A DNA stretch of 64,000 nucleotides from assembly GCF_000430995.1 (NCBI RefSeq), contig NZ_HF952018.1:873776-937775 (forward strand), written 5' to 3'. This DNA comes from Thermobrachium celere DSM 8682. GTDB lineage: Bacteria; Bacillota; Clostridia; Clostridiales; Caloramatoraceae. The position numbers and the translations under genes were made by a program. The notes under the pieces were generated by a model, which had not been told where the DNA came from, ran no database searches, and was given only the letters and a program-made list of their open reading frames with translations. This document shows positions 26,299 through 35,095 of this stretch, piece by piece (position 1 is the stretch's first letter; the number at the start of each line of letters is the position of its first letter).

Positions 26299-26637
26299 TT
26301 AATATTTTATATGAACATAAACAGAATCTATAGGCTCATTAATTTTATATCTATTATTAACACTTCTTTGCTCTTTAACCTTTTTAATGTTTTCTTTTAT
26401 TTTTTGTTTTAATTCAATAATTGCATTGTTTATTTTTTCATCAATTTTTAATATGTTTAATTCACTTATAATATTTTTAATTTGACTTTTATCTTCGATG
26501 TTTTCAATTTCATTTATAATTAGTTGTCTTTTATCTAAAAGTTCATCTAATAGGTCTACATCTTCATTATTTATTGCATTAATTATATCTATAGATAGTT
26601 CTTTATAAATGTTTAAAAGGTTATATAAATTTATCAT
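26299..26637 (-). CDS. fliT: FliT-like flagellar chaperone
   Basis: 112 residues, all helix: an N-terminal NLLNIYKELSIDIINAI helix, a DLLDELLDKRQLIINEIE hairpin and a long charged third helix. This is the usual form of the FliT/YvaI-like chaperone that follows fliD. It overlaps fliD by 4 bp. Identity is by shape and position; sequence motifs are weak. Confidence 0.65.
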   Translation of the reverse strand: MINLYNLLNIYKELSIDIINAINNEDVDLLDELLDKRQLIINEIENIEDKSQIKNIISELNILKIDEKINNAIIELKQKIKENIKKVKEQRSVNNRYKINEPIDSVYVHIKY

Positions 26638-28181
26638 TTAAACATCGCTCCTAGCTGAGATGATAGCCATGTAGCTTGATCATTATATTTTTGCATTGCC
26701 TTTTCAAGTTTTGCAAATTGCTGATAATATTTATTTTCTTTGTCAAATAATTTTTTATTAAGTTCATCTATAAGTCTGTCTTTCTGTTGTAATTCTTTAT
26801 ATAAAAGATTATTAAATTCACTATAGTCACCCTTTAAACCCGCCTTTTCAAGTAGTAGACCTTTTTTACCTGAGGAATTTCTAGTAGTTCTTATATTATC
26901 CTCTAAGATATCCTTTATTCTTTGGAAAATACCTAACTCACTATTTCTATCACTTCTTGCTGTATATGTTTTATTTGGATCATATGATATTGAAGAAGAT
27001 TTTGTTAGCAGGTTTAACACATCTTGAGGCCTATTTTCAAGTGCATTTTTTAATTTTGATTCATCAATAAATATTTTTCCTTTTTGAGTATAATCACTAG
27101 AGGTTGATAAGCCTATTTCTTGTAAAGTTATACCTACATCTTTAACTGGTTCAAAAAAAGCTTGCCTTAAGTTATAAACTAAATTTTGTAAAATACTGTC
27201 ACCTTTTAGAAGCCCTTCTTTTGCTTTATCTTCCCACTTCTTAATTTCATCTTCCTTCATTTCCTTTTTTTGATCATCTGTTAGGGGTTTATATGAGTAA
27301 GCTCTTTTTTCGGAAAGTTTTTTATTGATTTTATCAATTAGTTCATTATACTTTTCTACAAATTCTTTTATTTTATCTGTGACAGGTTTTGAATCTACTC
27401 CTATTGAAAATTTAATAGTGTCAGTTACTGATTCATTTAATGTAAATGTTAATCCATCTATTGTAAAAGTGTTGTTTGATTTTGTTACTGAAGTATAATC
27501 TTGAGCTCCAGGAACTTTAATATAAAAACTAGCATCTACTCCATTGTTTTCATATCCATTATTAATACCTAATATATTACTTTCTCCAGTTATTTTTATA
27601 TTTGCATCATATCCTGTTTTTACAGTTTCAATAGTAATTTTCTTTGTAATTTCACTATAATATGCTTTTAATTGTCCCTTAGATTCAGCATTAATTGTGT
27701 TAATAATATCTTTATATGTTGTATTTTCATTATAATTTATTGTGATAGTGCTACCATTATTGTATTCAATTGTGAAAGATCCATTAGAATTTACTGTACT
27801 GTTAATATTATCTATATCTTTAGATTGTGCCTTAGCTGTCTGTGCTAAAGTTATATCTTTTATCTCGTATTGACCTACTCTTGCATTTGACGTAGCTGCA
27901 ATTTTTACAGCTGATGTAGCTGATGACATATTTACACTATAAGGTGATAGACTATTTGAAGATAATATATACTTTTCAGGGCTTAAAATATCAAAGTATG
28001 TTCTCTTAAATGTATTTAAATCGTTTATTATTTCTCTATATAAATCTTGTCTCCATTGTATTATTTGTCTGTCTTGTTTTACCTTATTAACTTTTGTTTT
28101 TTCAGCCTGCATAAGCTGTTTAACCATATTATCTACGTCTAAACCAGTTGCAAGTCCTGTAATTCTTAGGGTACTTGGCAT
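26634..28181 (-). CDS. fliD: Flagellar cap protein FliD
   Basis: 515 residues. The N-terminal signature is LRITGLATGLDVDNMVKQLMQAEKTKVNK, with VDSKPVTDKIKEFVEKYNELIDKINKKL in the middle and a C-terminal coiled coil (EKAMQKYNDQATWLSSQLGAMF). It caps the filament so flagellin polymerises. It follows csrA with a 1-bp gap. Confidence 0.95.
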   Translation of the reverse strand: MPSTLRITGLATGLDVDNMVKQLMQAEKTKVNKVKQDRQIIQWRQDLYREIINDLNTFKRTYFDILSPEKYILSSNSLSPYSVNMSSATSAVKIAATSNARVGQYEIKDITLAQTAKAQSKDIDNINSTVNSNGSFTIEYNNGSTITINYNENTTYKDIINTINAESKGQLKAYYSEITKKITIETVKTGYDANIKITGESNILGINNGYENNGVDASFYIKVPGAQDYTSVTKSNNTFTIDGLTFTLNESVTDTIKFSIGVDSKPVTDKIKEFVEKYNELIDKINKKLSEKRAYSYKPLTDDQKKEMKEDEIKKWEDKAKEGLLKGDSILQNLVYNLRQAFFEPVKDVGITLQEIGLSTSSDYTQKGKIFIDESKLKNALENRPQDVLNLLTKSSSISYDPNKTYTARSDRNSELGIFQRIKDILEDNIRTTRNSSGKKGLLLEKAGLKGDYSEFNNLLYKELQQKDRLIDELNKKLFDKENKYYQQFAKLEKAMQKYNDQATWLSSQLGAMFK

Positions 28182-28182
28182 A

Positions 28183-28404
28183 TTATCCCCCCTTTTTAAT
28201 TTTACCTATAAGCATCTCTATATTCTCAATAGAAATTATATTTTGATTCTTTACCTCATCTAGTAATTCTGATCTAATAACTTTTATATTTTTTGGTGCT
28301 TCTATTCCTATTTTTATATTACCTTGGGATATATCTAGTATTGTAATTTCAATATTTTCTCCAATCTTTATTTTTTCACCCTGTTTTCTTGTTAAAATAA
28401 GCAT
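28183..28404 (-). CDS. csrA: Carbon storage/translation regulator CsrA
   Basis: 73 residues; starts MLILTRKQGEKIKIGENIEITILDI, the RNA-binding family start, with the C-terminal KGG tail. In Bacillus CsrA blocks hag (flagellin) translation and is itself held by FliW. It overlaps fliW by 13 bp, keeping the two partners linked. Its expected target, flagellin mRNA, is outside the window. Confidence 0.95.
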   Translation of the reverse strand: MLILTRKQGEKIKIGENIEITILDISQGNIKIGIEAPKNIKVIRSELLDEVKNQNIISIENIEMLIGKIKKGG

Positions 28405-28811
28405 GGTATCTCCTGCCTTATGTTATATTTCTTTTCATTTAAAATTATTTGTTTTGCATTCATATTATTAATATTAATAACTATTGGTGCTAGTAGGTTG
28501 ACTGTAATTTTATCTTTTCTTACTGTAACTACGTTATAAACAATAACATCTTTGTAATCTTTTATTCCTAAATAATTAACTTCCTCATCTGTTAGTTCTA
28601 TCTCATAATCTTTGAAATAATCCCAAGGATTTATAATTAAAAATGCTATTTCTCTTTCATCAATACTCTGCAGACATTTTAAATTAGTATCTTCTATGTC
28701 AAGTATAACAAACCTTTTATATTCATCTAATCCAGGTATACCTTCGTTGAAGTATATAATATTTTCTTCTTGAATTATAATATCTCCAAAAAATTTAGTT
28801 GAAATTTGCAT
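28392..28811 (-). CDS. fliW: Flagellar assembly factor FliW
   Basis: 139 residues; FNEGIPGLDEYKRFVILD and FLIINPWDYFKDYEIELTDEE are typical. FliW binds CsrA and flagellin in a partner switch that matches flagellin synthesis to export. The next gene is csrA. Confidence 0.95.
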   Translation of the reverse strand: MQISTKFFGDIIIQEENIIYFNEGIPGLDEYKRFVILDIEDTNLKCLQSIDEREIAFLIINPWDYFKDYEIELTDEEVNYLGIKDYKDVIVYNVVTVRKDKITVNLLAPIVININNMNAKQIILNEKKYNIRQEIPCLF

Positions 28812-28820
28812 ATCTATCTC

Positions 28821-29687
28821 CTACCTTAAAAAGTCTAATAAACTTGGTTGTAGTATTTTTGCACCTGTTTGAAGTGAGGCTTGATAAATACTCTCCATCA
28901 CTTTGTATTCCATTACTTTTTGTGCCACATCTATATCATAAGTTTTTGCAAGTAGTTGTGTCATATTAAAGGTTTCCTGTTCATTTTTTTGAAGCATATC
29001 CTCTAACCTTTTTTGTTTTGCACCAACCTCTGCACGTATTCTTAAGAGATTATCAAATGCACTATCTAAATTTTTTAACTCATCTGCAGAAGATTCGTTG
29101 TTGTTTAATCTGTTTACAATATTATCTATGATTGAAAATATATTTTCAAAATCTTTCCCTTTTATACCTATATCCATGGTAACACCAAATGACATTTCTT
29201 TTATTAAACCATTGTCGGAGCCATTGTACTTTATTTTATTATTATCTTTTATAAACGGTGGCTCAGTTGTTTTATCTCCACCAAATATATATCTTCCATC
29301 ATATGATGTGTTTCCTATTTGCATTATTTGTTCATTTAACTGTTCTAAATGTTTTGCAATAGCATAACGTTCAGTTTCTGAATATGCCCCATTCCCTCCA
29401 GCAATGGTTTTCTCCCTTACAATTTGCATAACTTCACTTATTTGAGATAAAGCTGCATCTACTGTATCAAGCCAACCAATTCCTTCTTCTATATTTTTTT
29501 TATATCTTTCGTTTGCTGCGATAGAGGACTTAAGTTCCATTGTACGCGCTACTCTAAATGGATCATCAGAAGGTCTTTGAACTTCATGACCAGATGAAAG
29601 TTGGTTTTGGTACTTTTGCATTTCTTCAAGATTTACTTTTAAATTACCTAGAAAGTTTCTTGATAAAACTTTATTTGTAATTCTCAT
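28821..29687 (-). CDS. flgL: Hook-filament junction protein FlgL
   Basis: 288 residues, flagellin-like ends: MRITNKVLSRNFLGNLKVNLEEMQKYQNQLSSGHEVQRPSDDP, and a C-terminal helix ending ILQPSLLDFLR. The YDGRYIFGGDKTTEPPF motif is diagnostic. It follows flgK after 8 bp. Confidence 0.95.
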   Translation of the reverse strand: MRITNKVLSRNFLGNLKVNLEEMQKYQNQLSSGHEVQRPSDDPFRVARTMELKSSIAANERYKKNIEEGIGWLDTVDAALSQISEVMQIVREKTIAGGNGAYSETERYAIAKHLEQLNEQIMQIGNTSYDGRYIFGGDKTTEPPFIKDNNKIKYNGSDNGLIKEMSFGVTMDIGIKGKDFENIFSIIDNIVNRLNNNESSADELKNLDSAFDNLLRIRAEVGAKQKRLEDMLQKNEQETFNMTQLLAKTYDIDVAQKVMEYKVMESIYQASLQTGAKILQPSLLDFLR

Positions 29688-29695
29688 TTAATCAC

Positions 29696-31432
29696 CTACC
29701 TTCTAATTAAGCCATTAACAACTAAATCTAAAAGTTCGTCTATAACACTTATCATTTTTGCATTTGCTTCATAGGCTCTTTGGAATTGAAGCATATTTGT
29801 CATTTCTTCATCTAGTGATACTCCTGATACTGATTCTCTTCTTATCACAAGTTGATCAACTAGATTTTCTTGATTTTTTACCATTCTTTTTGCTTCTTGA
29901 TTAGAAACACCAAGTTGAGATATTGTTGCTTTAAAATAATTGTCAATTGTAGTTCCAGAGTTATTGCTTGTCATTTTCATTTCATCAAAATTAAGTTTAA
30001 CACTACTTATAAAATCCTCTCTACTTTGTAACCCTAAAAGATTAAAGCGTGTATTTCTAAGTTGACCTATTAATAATGCTCTTTCACCATTTCCTATAAA
30101 TGTACCTTGTTTATTTGCAGAGATGTTATTTAAATTTTCTTTTATTTTTTGATCGATGGATATAATTTTTGCTGCAATATCACTATTTTCTACTTCAGGA
30201 TTAAAGAAATTAATACCATTACTACTAGTATTATTAGTATTATTAGTATTACCAGAATGTATTGTATTAACAGAAATAGCTAAACCTCTAGCTAAATTAT
30301 TTAGTTGTTTTTTATAATCATTTATTTCAAACGATAAACTCTCTAATCCTTTTAGACTTCCATTTGAGAAATTTATTGGACTACTATTTTCTATATTATC
30401 TCCAATTAGTATATGAGGCATTATATTTAATATTTTTATATTTTCGCCATTCTGTTCTATATTAAAATATTTCTTTAATTCTTCTATATCATTTATACTA
30501 ACTGTTAGTTCAAATTCTTTGTTTATATCACCATTTATATAACCTTTTATTTTAGCTTCTAATGGTAAACTGTCTCTATTAATTGTAGCTGGAAAGTTAT
30601 TTTTATTAATTATTTTATCAGATAATTCAAATGAAATATCATTTACATAATAAAAATTGTTAACTATGCTGCTATCTGAAACTAATAGTACACCTGGAAC
30701 CTGATTTGATATGTCTTTAGCATAGATTTTTATTCCATTATAATCTGTCTTTTCAATTTCTATTGCAAATCTTTCTGAAAGCTTGTCTAGTAAAAGATCT
30801 CTTTTATCCATTAAGTCATTAGGATTTTTACCACCGATAGTTACAGCCTTAATCTGCTGGTTCAAATCGGATATTTGTTTAAGAATGCTTGAAACTTCAA
30901 ATATTTGATTTTGTATAAGATCAGCAATATTTACTTCAAGATCTTCGAGTTGTTTATAGTTGTGGGATATACCATTACATAATGCTTCTGCATTGCTTCT
31001 TACAAGTTCTCTTTGAGCTTGACTTTCAGGGTTTGAAGCTAACCCCTGCCATGCATCCCAAAAATTCGTTAATAATGTAGCAATTCCTGTATTGGATGGT
31101 TCTGTAAAAATTGTTTCTATAGTTGAAAGAAATTGTTCTCTAACTTTATAATTTTCTAGTGTACTAGTTTCCTTTCTAATATAAAAATCAAGAAATTCAT
31201 CTCTTGATCTTGTTATGCTGTCAACTAAAACACCTGTACCTAATTGCCCTGGTTCTGCTGCTGTTGTTAAAGAAGGCATACCAAATGGTTGAGAGGTTTT
31301 TAAATTAGCCCTTTGTACTGAATAACCTTCAGTATTTGCATTTGCAACATTATGAGAAATAACATGTAGAGCAGTTTGTTGTGCTTGCATCCCCCTTTTT
31401 ACAATATTAAATGTATTAAAAAGACCACTCAT
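29696..31432 (-). CDS. flgK: Hook-filament junction protein FlgK
   Basis: 578 residues with N-terminal GLFNTFNIVKRGMQAQQTALHVISHNVANANTEGYSVQRA and C-terminal GVSLDEEMTNMLQFQRAYEANAKMI. The central domains are Asn/Ile rich, and one loop (about 30225-30250) is encoded by a short repeated unit giving an Asn/Thr run. It is the first junction protein laid on the hook. Confidence 0.95.
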   Translation of the reverse strand: MSGLFNTFNIVKRGMQAQQTALHVISHNVANANTEGYSVQRANLKTSQPFGMPSLTTAAEPGQLGTGVLVDSITRSRDEFLDFYIRKETSTLENYKVREQFLSTIETIFTEPSNTGIATLLTNFWDAWQGLASNPESQAQRELVRSNAEALCNGISHNYKQLEDLEVNIADLIQNQIFEVSSILKQISDLNQQIKAVTIGGKNPNDLMDKRDLLLDKLSERFAIEIEKTDYNGIKIYAKDISNQVPGVLLVSDSSIVNNFYYVNDISFELSDKIINKNNFPATINRDSLPLEAKIKGYINGDINKEFELTVSINDIEELKKYFNIEQNGENIKILNIMPHILIGDNIENSSPINFSNGSLKGLESLSFEINDYKKQLNNLARGLAISVNTIHSGNTNNTNNTSSNGINFFNPEVENSDIAAKIISIDQKIKENLNNISANKQGTFIGNGERALLIGQLRNTRFNLLGLQSREDFISSVKLNFDEMKMTSNNSGTTIDNYFKATISQLGVSNQEAKRMVKNQENLVDQLVIRRESVSGVSLDEEMTNMLQFQRAYEANAKMISVIDELLDLVVNGLIRR

Positions 31433-31443
31433 TCTAATTCCTC

Positions 31444-31869
31444 CTAAATTTTAGTTGTAAAAATACTATTTACATTTTCATTTAATTTTCCTGTATCTTT
31501 ATAAGTTACAACCCTATTCCCTTGACTTAACATATTGTTGAACATTTTTATATATCCAAGAGATTGTTTTGTTAATAACAAACAAAGCTCATTTTTTTCT
31601 TTAACTTCATAAGTTATAGCTTTTAATTGATCAATTAAATCAGCACTTATTAGACCTTCACTTATTAATTCATCAGAGCCTTTGTCACTACATAATTCTC
31701 TTCTCTTTTTTTCAAGTTTTGAAAGTTCTAACATCAATTTCTTTTTTTCTTCAACGATATTAACTAACTTTGAAGCCTCATCTTTTTTTAAAACATCAAT
31801 TTCAATATCTAATAATTTATTTACTTCATTTAACATATTGATTTGTTGAATAATAATTTCTTTAATCAT
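31444..31869 (-). CDS. flgN: Flagellar chaperone FlgN
   Basis: 141 residues, helical: INMLNEVNKLLDIEIDVLKKDEASKLVNIVEEKKKLMLELSKLEKKRREL is the typical FlgN start. It escorts FlgK and FlgL to export. It sits between flgM and flgK and overlaps flgM by 4 bp. Confidence 0.88.
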   Translation of the reverse strand: MIKEIIIQQINMLNEVNKLLDIEIDVLKKDEASKLVNIVEEKKKLMLELSKLEKKRRELCSDKGSDELISEGLISADLIDQLKAITYEVKEKNELCLLLTKQSLGYIKMFNNMLSQGNRVVTYKDTGKLNENVNSIFTTKI

Positions 31870-32144
31870 ATGTTTTCACGTTCCTTTAATTCATTTATAA
31901 TCGATTTTGCAATTTCTTCAGAATCTATAAAATATTTATTATCCTTAATTAACTTTTGTAATTTTTCAATCTTTTCATTGTAAATATCATAATCTTTTAC
32001 TGCATTTATATATTTAGCCAGTTCTTTGCTTGTATTTGATATTTCAATTGTGTCTTTTTTGTTTTTCTTATTTTCTATAGAATTATACTTATTGTTATTT
32101 TTATATATATTAATAACTTTATTTGTATTTAAGCTAATTTTCAT
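31866..32144 (-). CDS. flgM: Anti-sigma-D factor FlgM
   Basis: About 92 residues with the C-terminal sigma-binding part (DTIEISNTSKELAKYINAVKDYD ... EIAKSIINEL). FlgM holds sigma-D until the hook is complete, then is exported. ATG at 32142-32144 follows AGGTGG; the GTG at 32153 lies within that ribosome site. First gene of a sigma-D driven operon, which gives feedback. Confidence 0.88.
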   Translation of the reverse strand: MKISLNTNKVINIYKNNNKYNSIENKKNKKDTIEISNTSKELAKYINAVKDYDIYNEKIEKLQKLIKDNKYFIDSEEIAKSIINELKERENI

Positions 32145-32163
32145 ATAAACCACCTCACTTGTT

Positions 32164-32190
32164 TTATCGTTTAAAATAGAAAAAACTTTA
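32164..32190 (-). promoter_or_regulatory. Sigma-D (sigma-28) promoter of the flgM operon
   Basis: Minus strand: TAAAGTTT (32183-32190), 11-bp spacer, AACGATAA (32164-32171), the same -10 and -35 as at 26218-26244. The -35 octamer overlaps the base and T-tract of the fliY terminator hairpin. Confidence 0.85.
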
Positions 32191-32236
32191 GAGTAAAAAG
32201 TCTGCAGAATTATTTTTCCTGCAGACTTTTTACTCT
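32183..32236 (-). terminator. Terminator of the chemotaxis operon, overlapping the sigma-D -35
   Basis: An 18-bp perfect stem (32190-32207 with 32219-32236, AGAGTAAAAAGTCTGCAG and its complement) over an 11-base loop that contains the fliY stop codon. It is followed on the minus strand by AAAGTTTTTTC, whose bases form part of the next promoter's -35 box. Confidence 0.88.
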
Positions 32237-33334
32237 TTCATCACTACTTATTATACTTGTTATTCTTACTCCAAAATTTTCATCTATTACAACAACTTCA
32301 CCTAATGCTACTTTTTTTCCGTTTACTAATATCTCAACTGGTTCCTCAGTTAATTTATCTAGTTCAACTAGAGAACCTACTGATAGCTCTAAAATTTCTT
32401 TAATTGTTTTTTTAGTTCTTCCTAATACAACTGAAATTTCTAGTGGTACGTCTAAAATTAAATCAATATTTTTCATTTCATTACTTGCTATAGGAGTTAA
32501 TGGAGCAAACTCAGCTTTTTGTACATTATATATCTGATTATTTGTTTGTATATTTGTTTGCATAGTATTAAAATAATTAACTTCAGGTTCTATATTATTT
32601 AATGATACTTCATCAGCATTGAAGATGTCAATGCTATCATTTGTTACTTTTGAATATTGTTGAGTTTGTGTTTCTTCTATGCCAGTTAGTTTATTTATAA
32701 TCATTTTTGCTGTTGGCAATGGTAAAAGGAGCATTATTTCACTATCAACTAGAGCATCAATAGTTAATCTGAATGCTATTTTTACAATTTCTTCATTTTC
32801 AGAAATTTTTTCTGAAAGCTTATTATTTTTTTCGTCCCAAACTGATGCATATGGAGGTGAAATGTTTATTGGCATATTTAACATTTGTGAAAGGGACGTA
32901 GCAGCTGAACCTATCATCTGGTTCATAGCTTCAGAAACAGCACTAATTTCAATATCTGATAGTGAATCAGCCTTTCTTGTACCATCGCCACCCATCATTA
33001 AGTCAGCAATAACAATTGCATCAGTAATTTTAATAAGCAATAAATTTGCACCAATTAATCCTTCTATATATTCTACTTCAACTGAAATTATTGGAACATC
33101 AAATTCTTTTTTCATTTCACTTAGAGTTGTTAGGCTAACTTTTGGTGTTGTTATATTTACCATTCTATTAATTATTGTAGATAAAGCAGTTGAGGCCGAC
33201 CCCATTGAAATATTTCCAACTTCGCCTAGTAAATCCTTATCAGTTTCTGATAAGGAAGGCTGAACAAAAGCACCATTTAATAAAGCATCTATTTCTTCTT
33301 GTGAAAGTAAACCATCATTCATCATCTTCCACAT
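32210..33334 (-). CDS. fliY: Flagellar motor switch phosphatase FliY (FliN fusion)
   Basis: About 374 residues in three parts. An N-terminal FliM-like CheY-P binding peptide reads LLSQEEIDALLNG. A CheC-type phosphatase domain follows, with two E-x2-N-like sites (TDKDLLGEVGNISMGSASTAL and ISAVSEAMNQMIGSAATSL). After a linker comes a C-terminal FliN/SpoA domain (LDVPLEISVVLGRTKKTIKEILELSVGSLVELDK). It is both C-ring part and CheY-P phosphatase. The exact start is uncertain: ATG codons at 33334, 33325 and 33322 are all possible and lie inside fliM. Confidence 0.93.
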   Translation of the reverse strand: MWKMMNDGLLSQEEIDALLNGAFVQPSLSETDKDLLGEVGNISMGSASTALSTIINRMVNITTPKVSLTTLSEMKKEFDVPIISVEVEYIEGLIGANLLLIKITDAIVIADLMMGGDGTRKADSLSDIEISAVSEAMNQMIGSAATSLSQMLNMPINISPPYASVWDEKNNKLSEKISENEEIVKIAFRLTIDALVDSEIMLLLPLPTAKMIINKLTGIEETQTQQYSKVTNDSIDIFNADEVSLNNIEPEVNYFNTMQTNIQTNNQIYNVQKAEFAPLTPIASNEMKNIDLILDVPLEISVVLGRTKKTIKEILELSVGSLVELDKLTEEPVEILVNGKKVALGEVVVIDENFGVRITSIISSDERVKSLQEK

Positions 33335-34304
33335 CCTTATCTAAAATATTTGATATTTGAATTCCTAATTTTTTACCAATAGATCCAGGATAAACTTTAT
33401 AGTGTAGTTTATTTTCAATGTAATAATTTAATGAATCAGATATTTTTGTATTCAATTTTATACAATCACCAACATTTAAATTTAGAAAATCTTTAACAGT
33501 TATAAGTGATTTGCCTAATTCTACATGAGTATTTACTTCAACATTCATTATATTTTTTTCTAGTTTTTTTGTTGTTGAACTGTCTAGCTCTGTTTTTAAG
33601 TTTGTTCTGTATTGAATTATTAATCTATCAATATATTTTTCAACTGAAATATAAGGAATACACATATTTATGAAACTTTGATTATTATTAATTTGTACTT
33701 GCATGGTTATAAGTTCAACAGGTTCATTAGGCGCTAGAAATTGATTTAAAACTGGATTTGTTTCTAGTGAATCAAATCTAGGTTCTACGTCTATTACATC
33801 TTCCCATGCAAGTTTTAAACTTTCAATTAGTTTAATGTTAATTTTCTTTATAATATTTTTTTCTATTTCCGTAAATTCTCGAACCTTTATTAATTCTTTA
33901 CCTTCACCACCAAATAAAATGTCTATAACTTGGAAAACAAATTGTGGTCCAGTTTCAAATAAAAATATACCATTAAATGGTTCTAAAAAATATGTTACTA
34001 AAATTGTCGGGTTAGGTATAGAATGTATAAATTCTTCGTATGTTAATTGTTCTGTTGATATAACTTTAATTTGAACAGAGGTTCTTAAATTTGCTGTTAA
34101 ATAGTTTGATGCAATTCTAGCAAAATTTTCATGAACCATCTCTAAGGTTTTAACATGTTCTTTTGAAAATTTGTTTGGCCTTTTAAAATCATACTTTTTA
34201 ACTTTTTGTTTTGTTTCTTCTGGCTTTTCTTCTAGACTCAATTCACCTGAACTTAAGGCAGACAGGAGGGCATCTATTTCACTTTGAGATAATATTTCTC
34301 CCAT
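33315..34304 (-). CDS. fliM: Flagellar motor switch protein FliM
   Basis: 329 residues. N-terminal LSQSEIDALLSAL binds CheY-P. A CheC-like middle domain follows (VHENFARIASNYLTANLRTSVQIKVISTEQLTYEEFIHSIPNPT) and a C-terminal SpoA domain (VELGKSLITVKDFLNLNVGDCIKLN). It overlaps fliY by 20 bp. Confidence 0.95.
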   Translation of the reverse strand: MGEILSQSEIDALLSALSSGELSLEEKPEETKQKVKKYDFKRPNKFSKEHVKTLEMVHENFARIASNYLTANLRTSVQIKVISTEQLTYEEFIHSIPNPTILVTYFLEPFNGIFLFETGPQFVFQVIDILFGGEGKELIKVREFTEIEKNIIKKINIKLIESLKLAWEDVIDVEPRFDSLETNPVLNQFLAPNEPVELITMQVQINNNQSFINMCIPYISVEKYIDRLIIQYRTNLKTELDSSTTKKLEKNIMNVEVNTHVELGKSLITVKDFLNLNVGDCIKLNTKISDSLNYYIENKLHYKVYPGSIGKKLGIQISNILDKDVEDDE

Positions 34305-34317
34305 CTTATCCCTCCTA

Positions 34318-34707
34318 TTACTTTAATAGATTTTCACCATCTATTAGTGTAACTATATATTCTTTAAAATTGATAACTCCTTTAATTAGATTATTATCAT
34401 TATTTATCTTTTCTATAATTTCATCTTCAACATCAACAACCTCTTGAACACTGTCAACCATAAGTCCAATTTTTTCATCTTTAACTTCTACAATAATAAT
34501 ATTTTCACATTGATTATTGGATATTATATTTAAATATTTTTTTAAATCAATTACAGAAATTATATTTCCTCTAAGATTTGCAAGTCCACTAACGTAATAT
34601 GGTGCTGTTGGCACTTTTGTTATATTCATCATTTTTTCAATGCCATGAACTATTCTTGTTTCAAGGGCATATTTTTCTTTCCCTATGTTAAATATAACAA
34701 CTTGCAT
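34318..34707 (-). CDS. cheW: Chemotaxis coupling protein CheW (second copy)
   Basis: About 129 residues, one CheW domain: VVIFNIGKEKYALETRIVHGIEKM, PYYVSGLANLRGNIISVIDLK and KIGLMVDSVQEVVDV. It links receptors to CheA. ATG at 34705-34707 has AGGAG nine bases upstream; a TTG at 34716 abuts it. A second cheW lies at 40024, and the two differ clearly, so they may serve different receptors. Confidence 0.9.
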   Translation of the reverse strand: MQVVIFNIGKEKYALETRIVHGIEKMMNITKVPTAPYYVSGLANLRGNIISVIDLKKYLNIISNNQCENIIIVEVKDEKIGLMVDSVQEVVDVEDEIIEKINNDNNLIKGVINFKEYIVTLIDGENLLK

Positions 34708-34719
34708 TATAATCAACTC

Positions 34720-35079
34720 CTATCCGAGCACCTTCTTTAATGCTTCTAAAACTCTTTCTGGTTGTAAAGGTTTTACAATAAAATCTCTTGCACCAGATTT
34801 TATTGCTTCCATAACCATAGCTTGTTGCCCCATTGCTGAACACATTATGATTTTTGCATTAGGATCGAATGCCTTTATTTCTTTAACTGCTTGAATACCA
34901 TCCATTTCTGGCATTGTAATATCCATTGTTACAACATCAGGTCTTTCAGCTTTGTATATTTCTACTGCCTTTGCACCATTTGGAGCTTCACCTATAACTT
35001 CATAACCATTCTTTGTTAAAATATCCTTTAACATCATTCTCATAAAAGCAGCATCATCAACTATTAACACTCTTGCCAT
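34720..35079 (-). CDS. cheY: Chemotaxis response regulator CheY
   Basis: 119 residues, a lone receiver domain. Acidic pocket DD at residues 8-9, phospho-acceptor Asp in VVTMDITMPEMDG (about 53), then the conserved Thr/Ser in MCSA and Lys in FIVKPL. CheY-P binds FliM and FliY. It lies between cheC and cheW. Confidence 0.95.
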   Translation of the reverse strand: MARVLIVDDAAFMRMMLKDILTKNGYEVIGEAPNGAKAVEIYKAERPDVVTMDITMPEMDGIQAVKEIKAFDPNAKIIMCSAMGQQAMVMEAIKSGARDFIVKPLQPERVLEALKKVLG

Positions 35080-35095
35080 TTTTATTCCTCCCTTA

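Noticed and set aside
32679-33263. Plus-strand frame of 194 codons opposite fliY
   Set aside because: No ribosome site or family similarity; it mirrors the real fliY gene.
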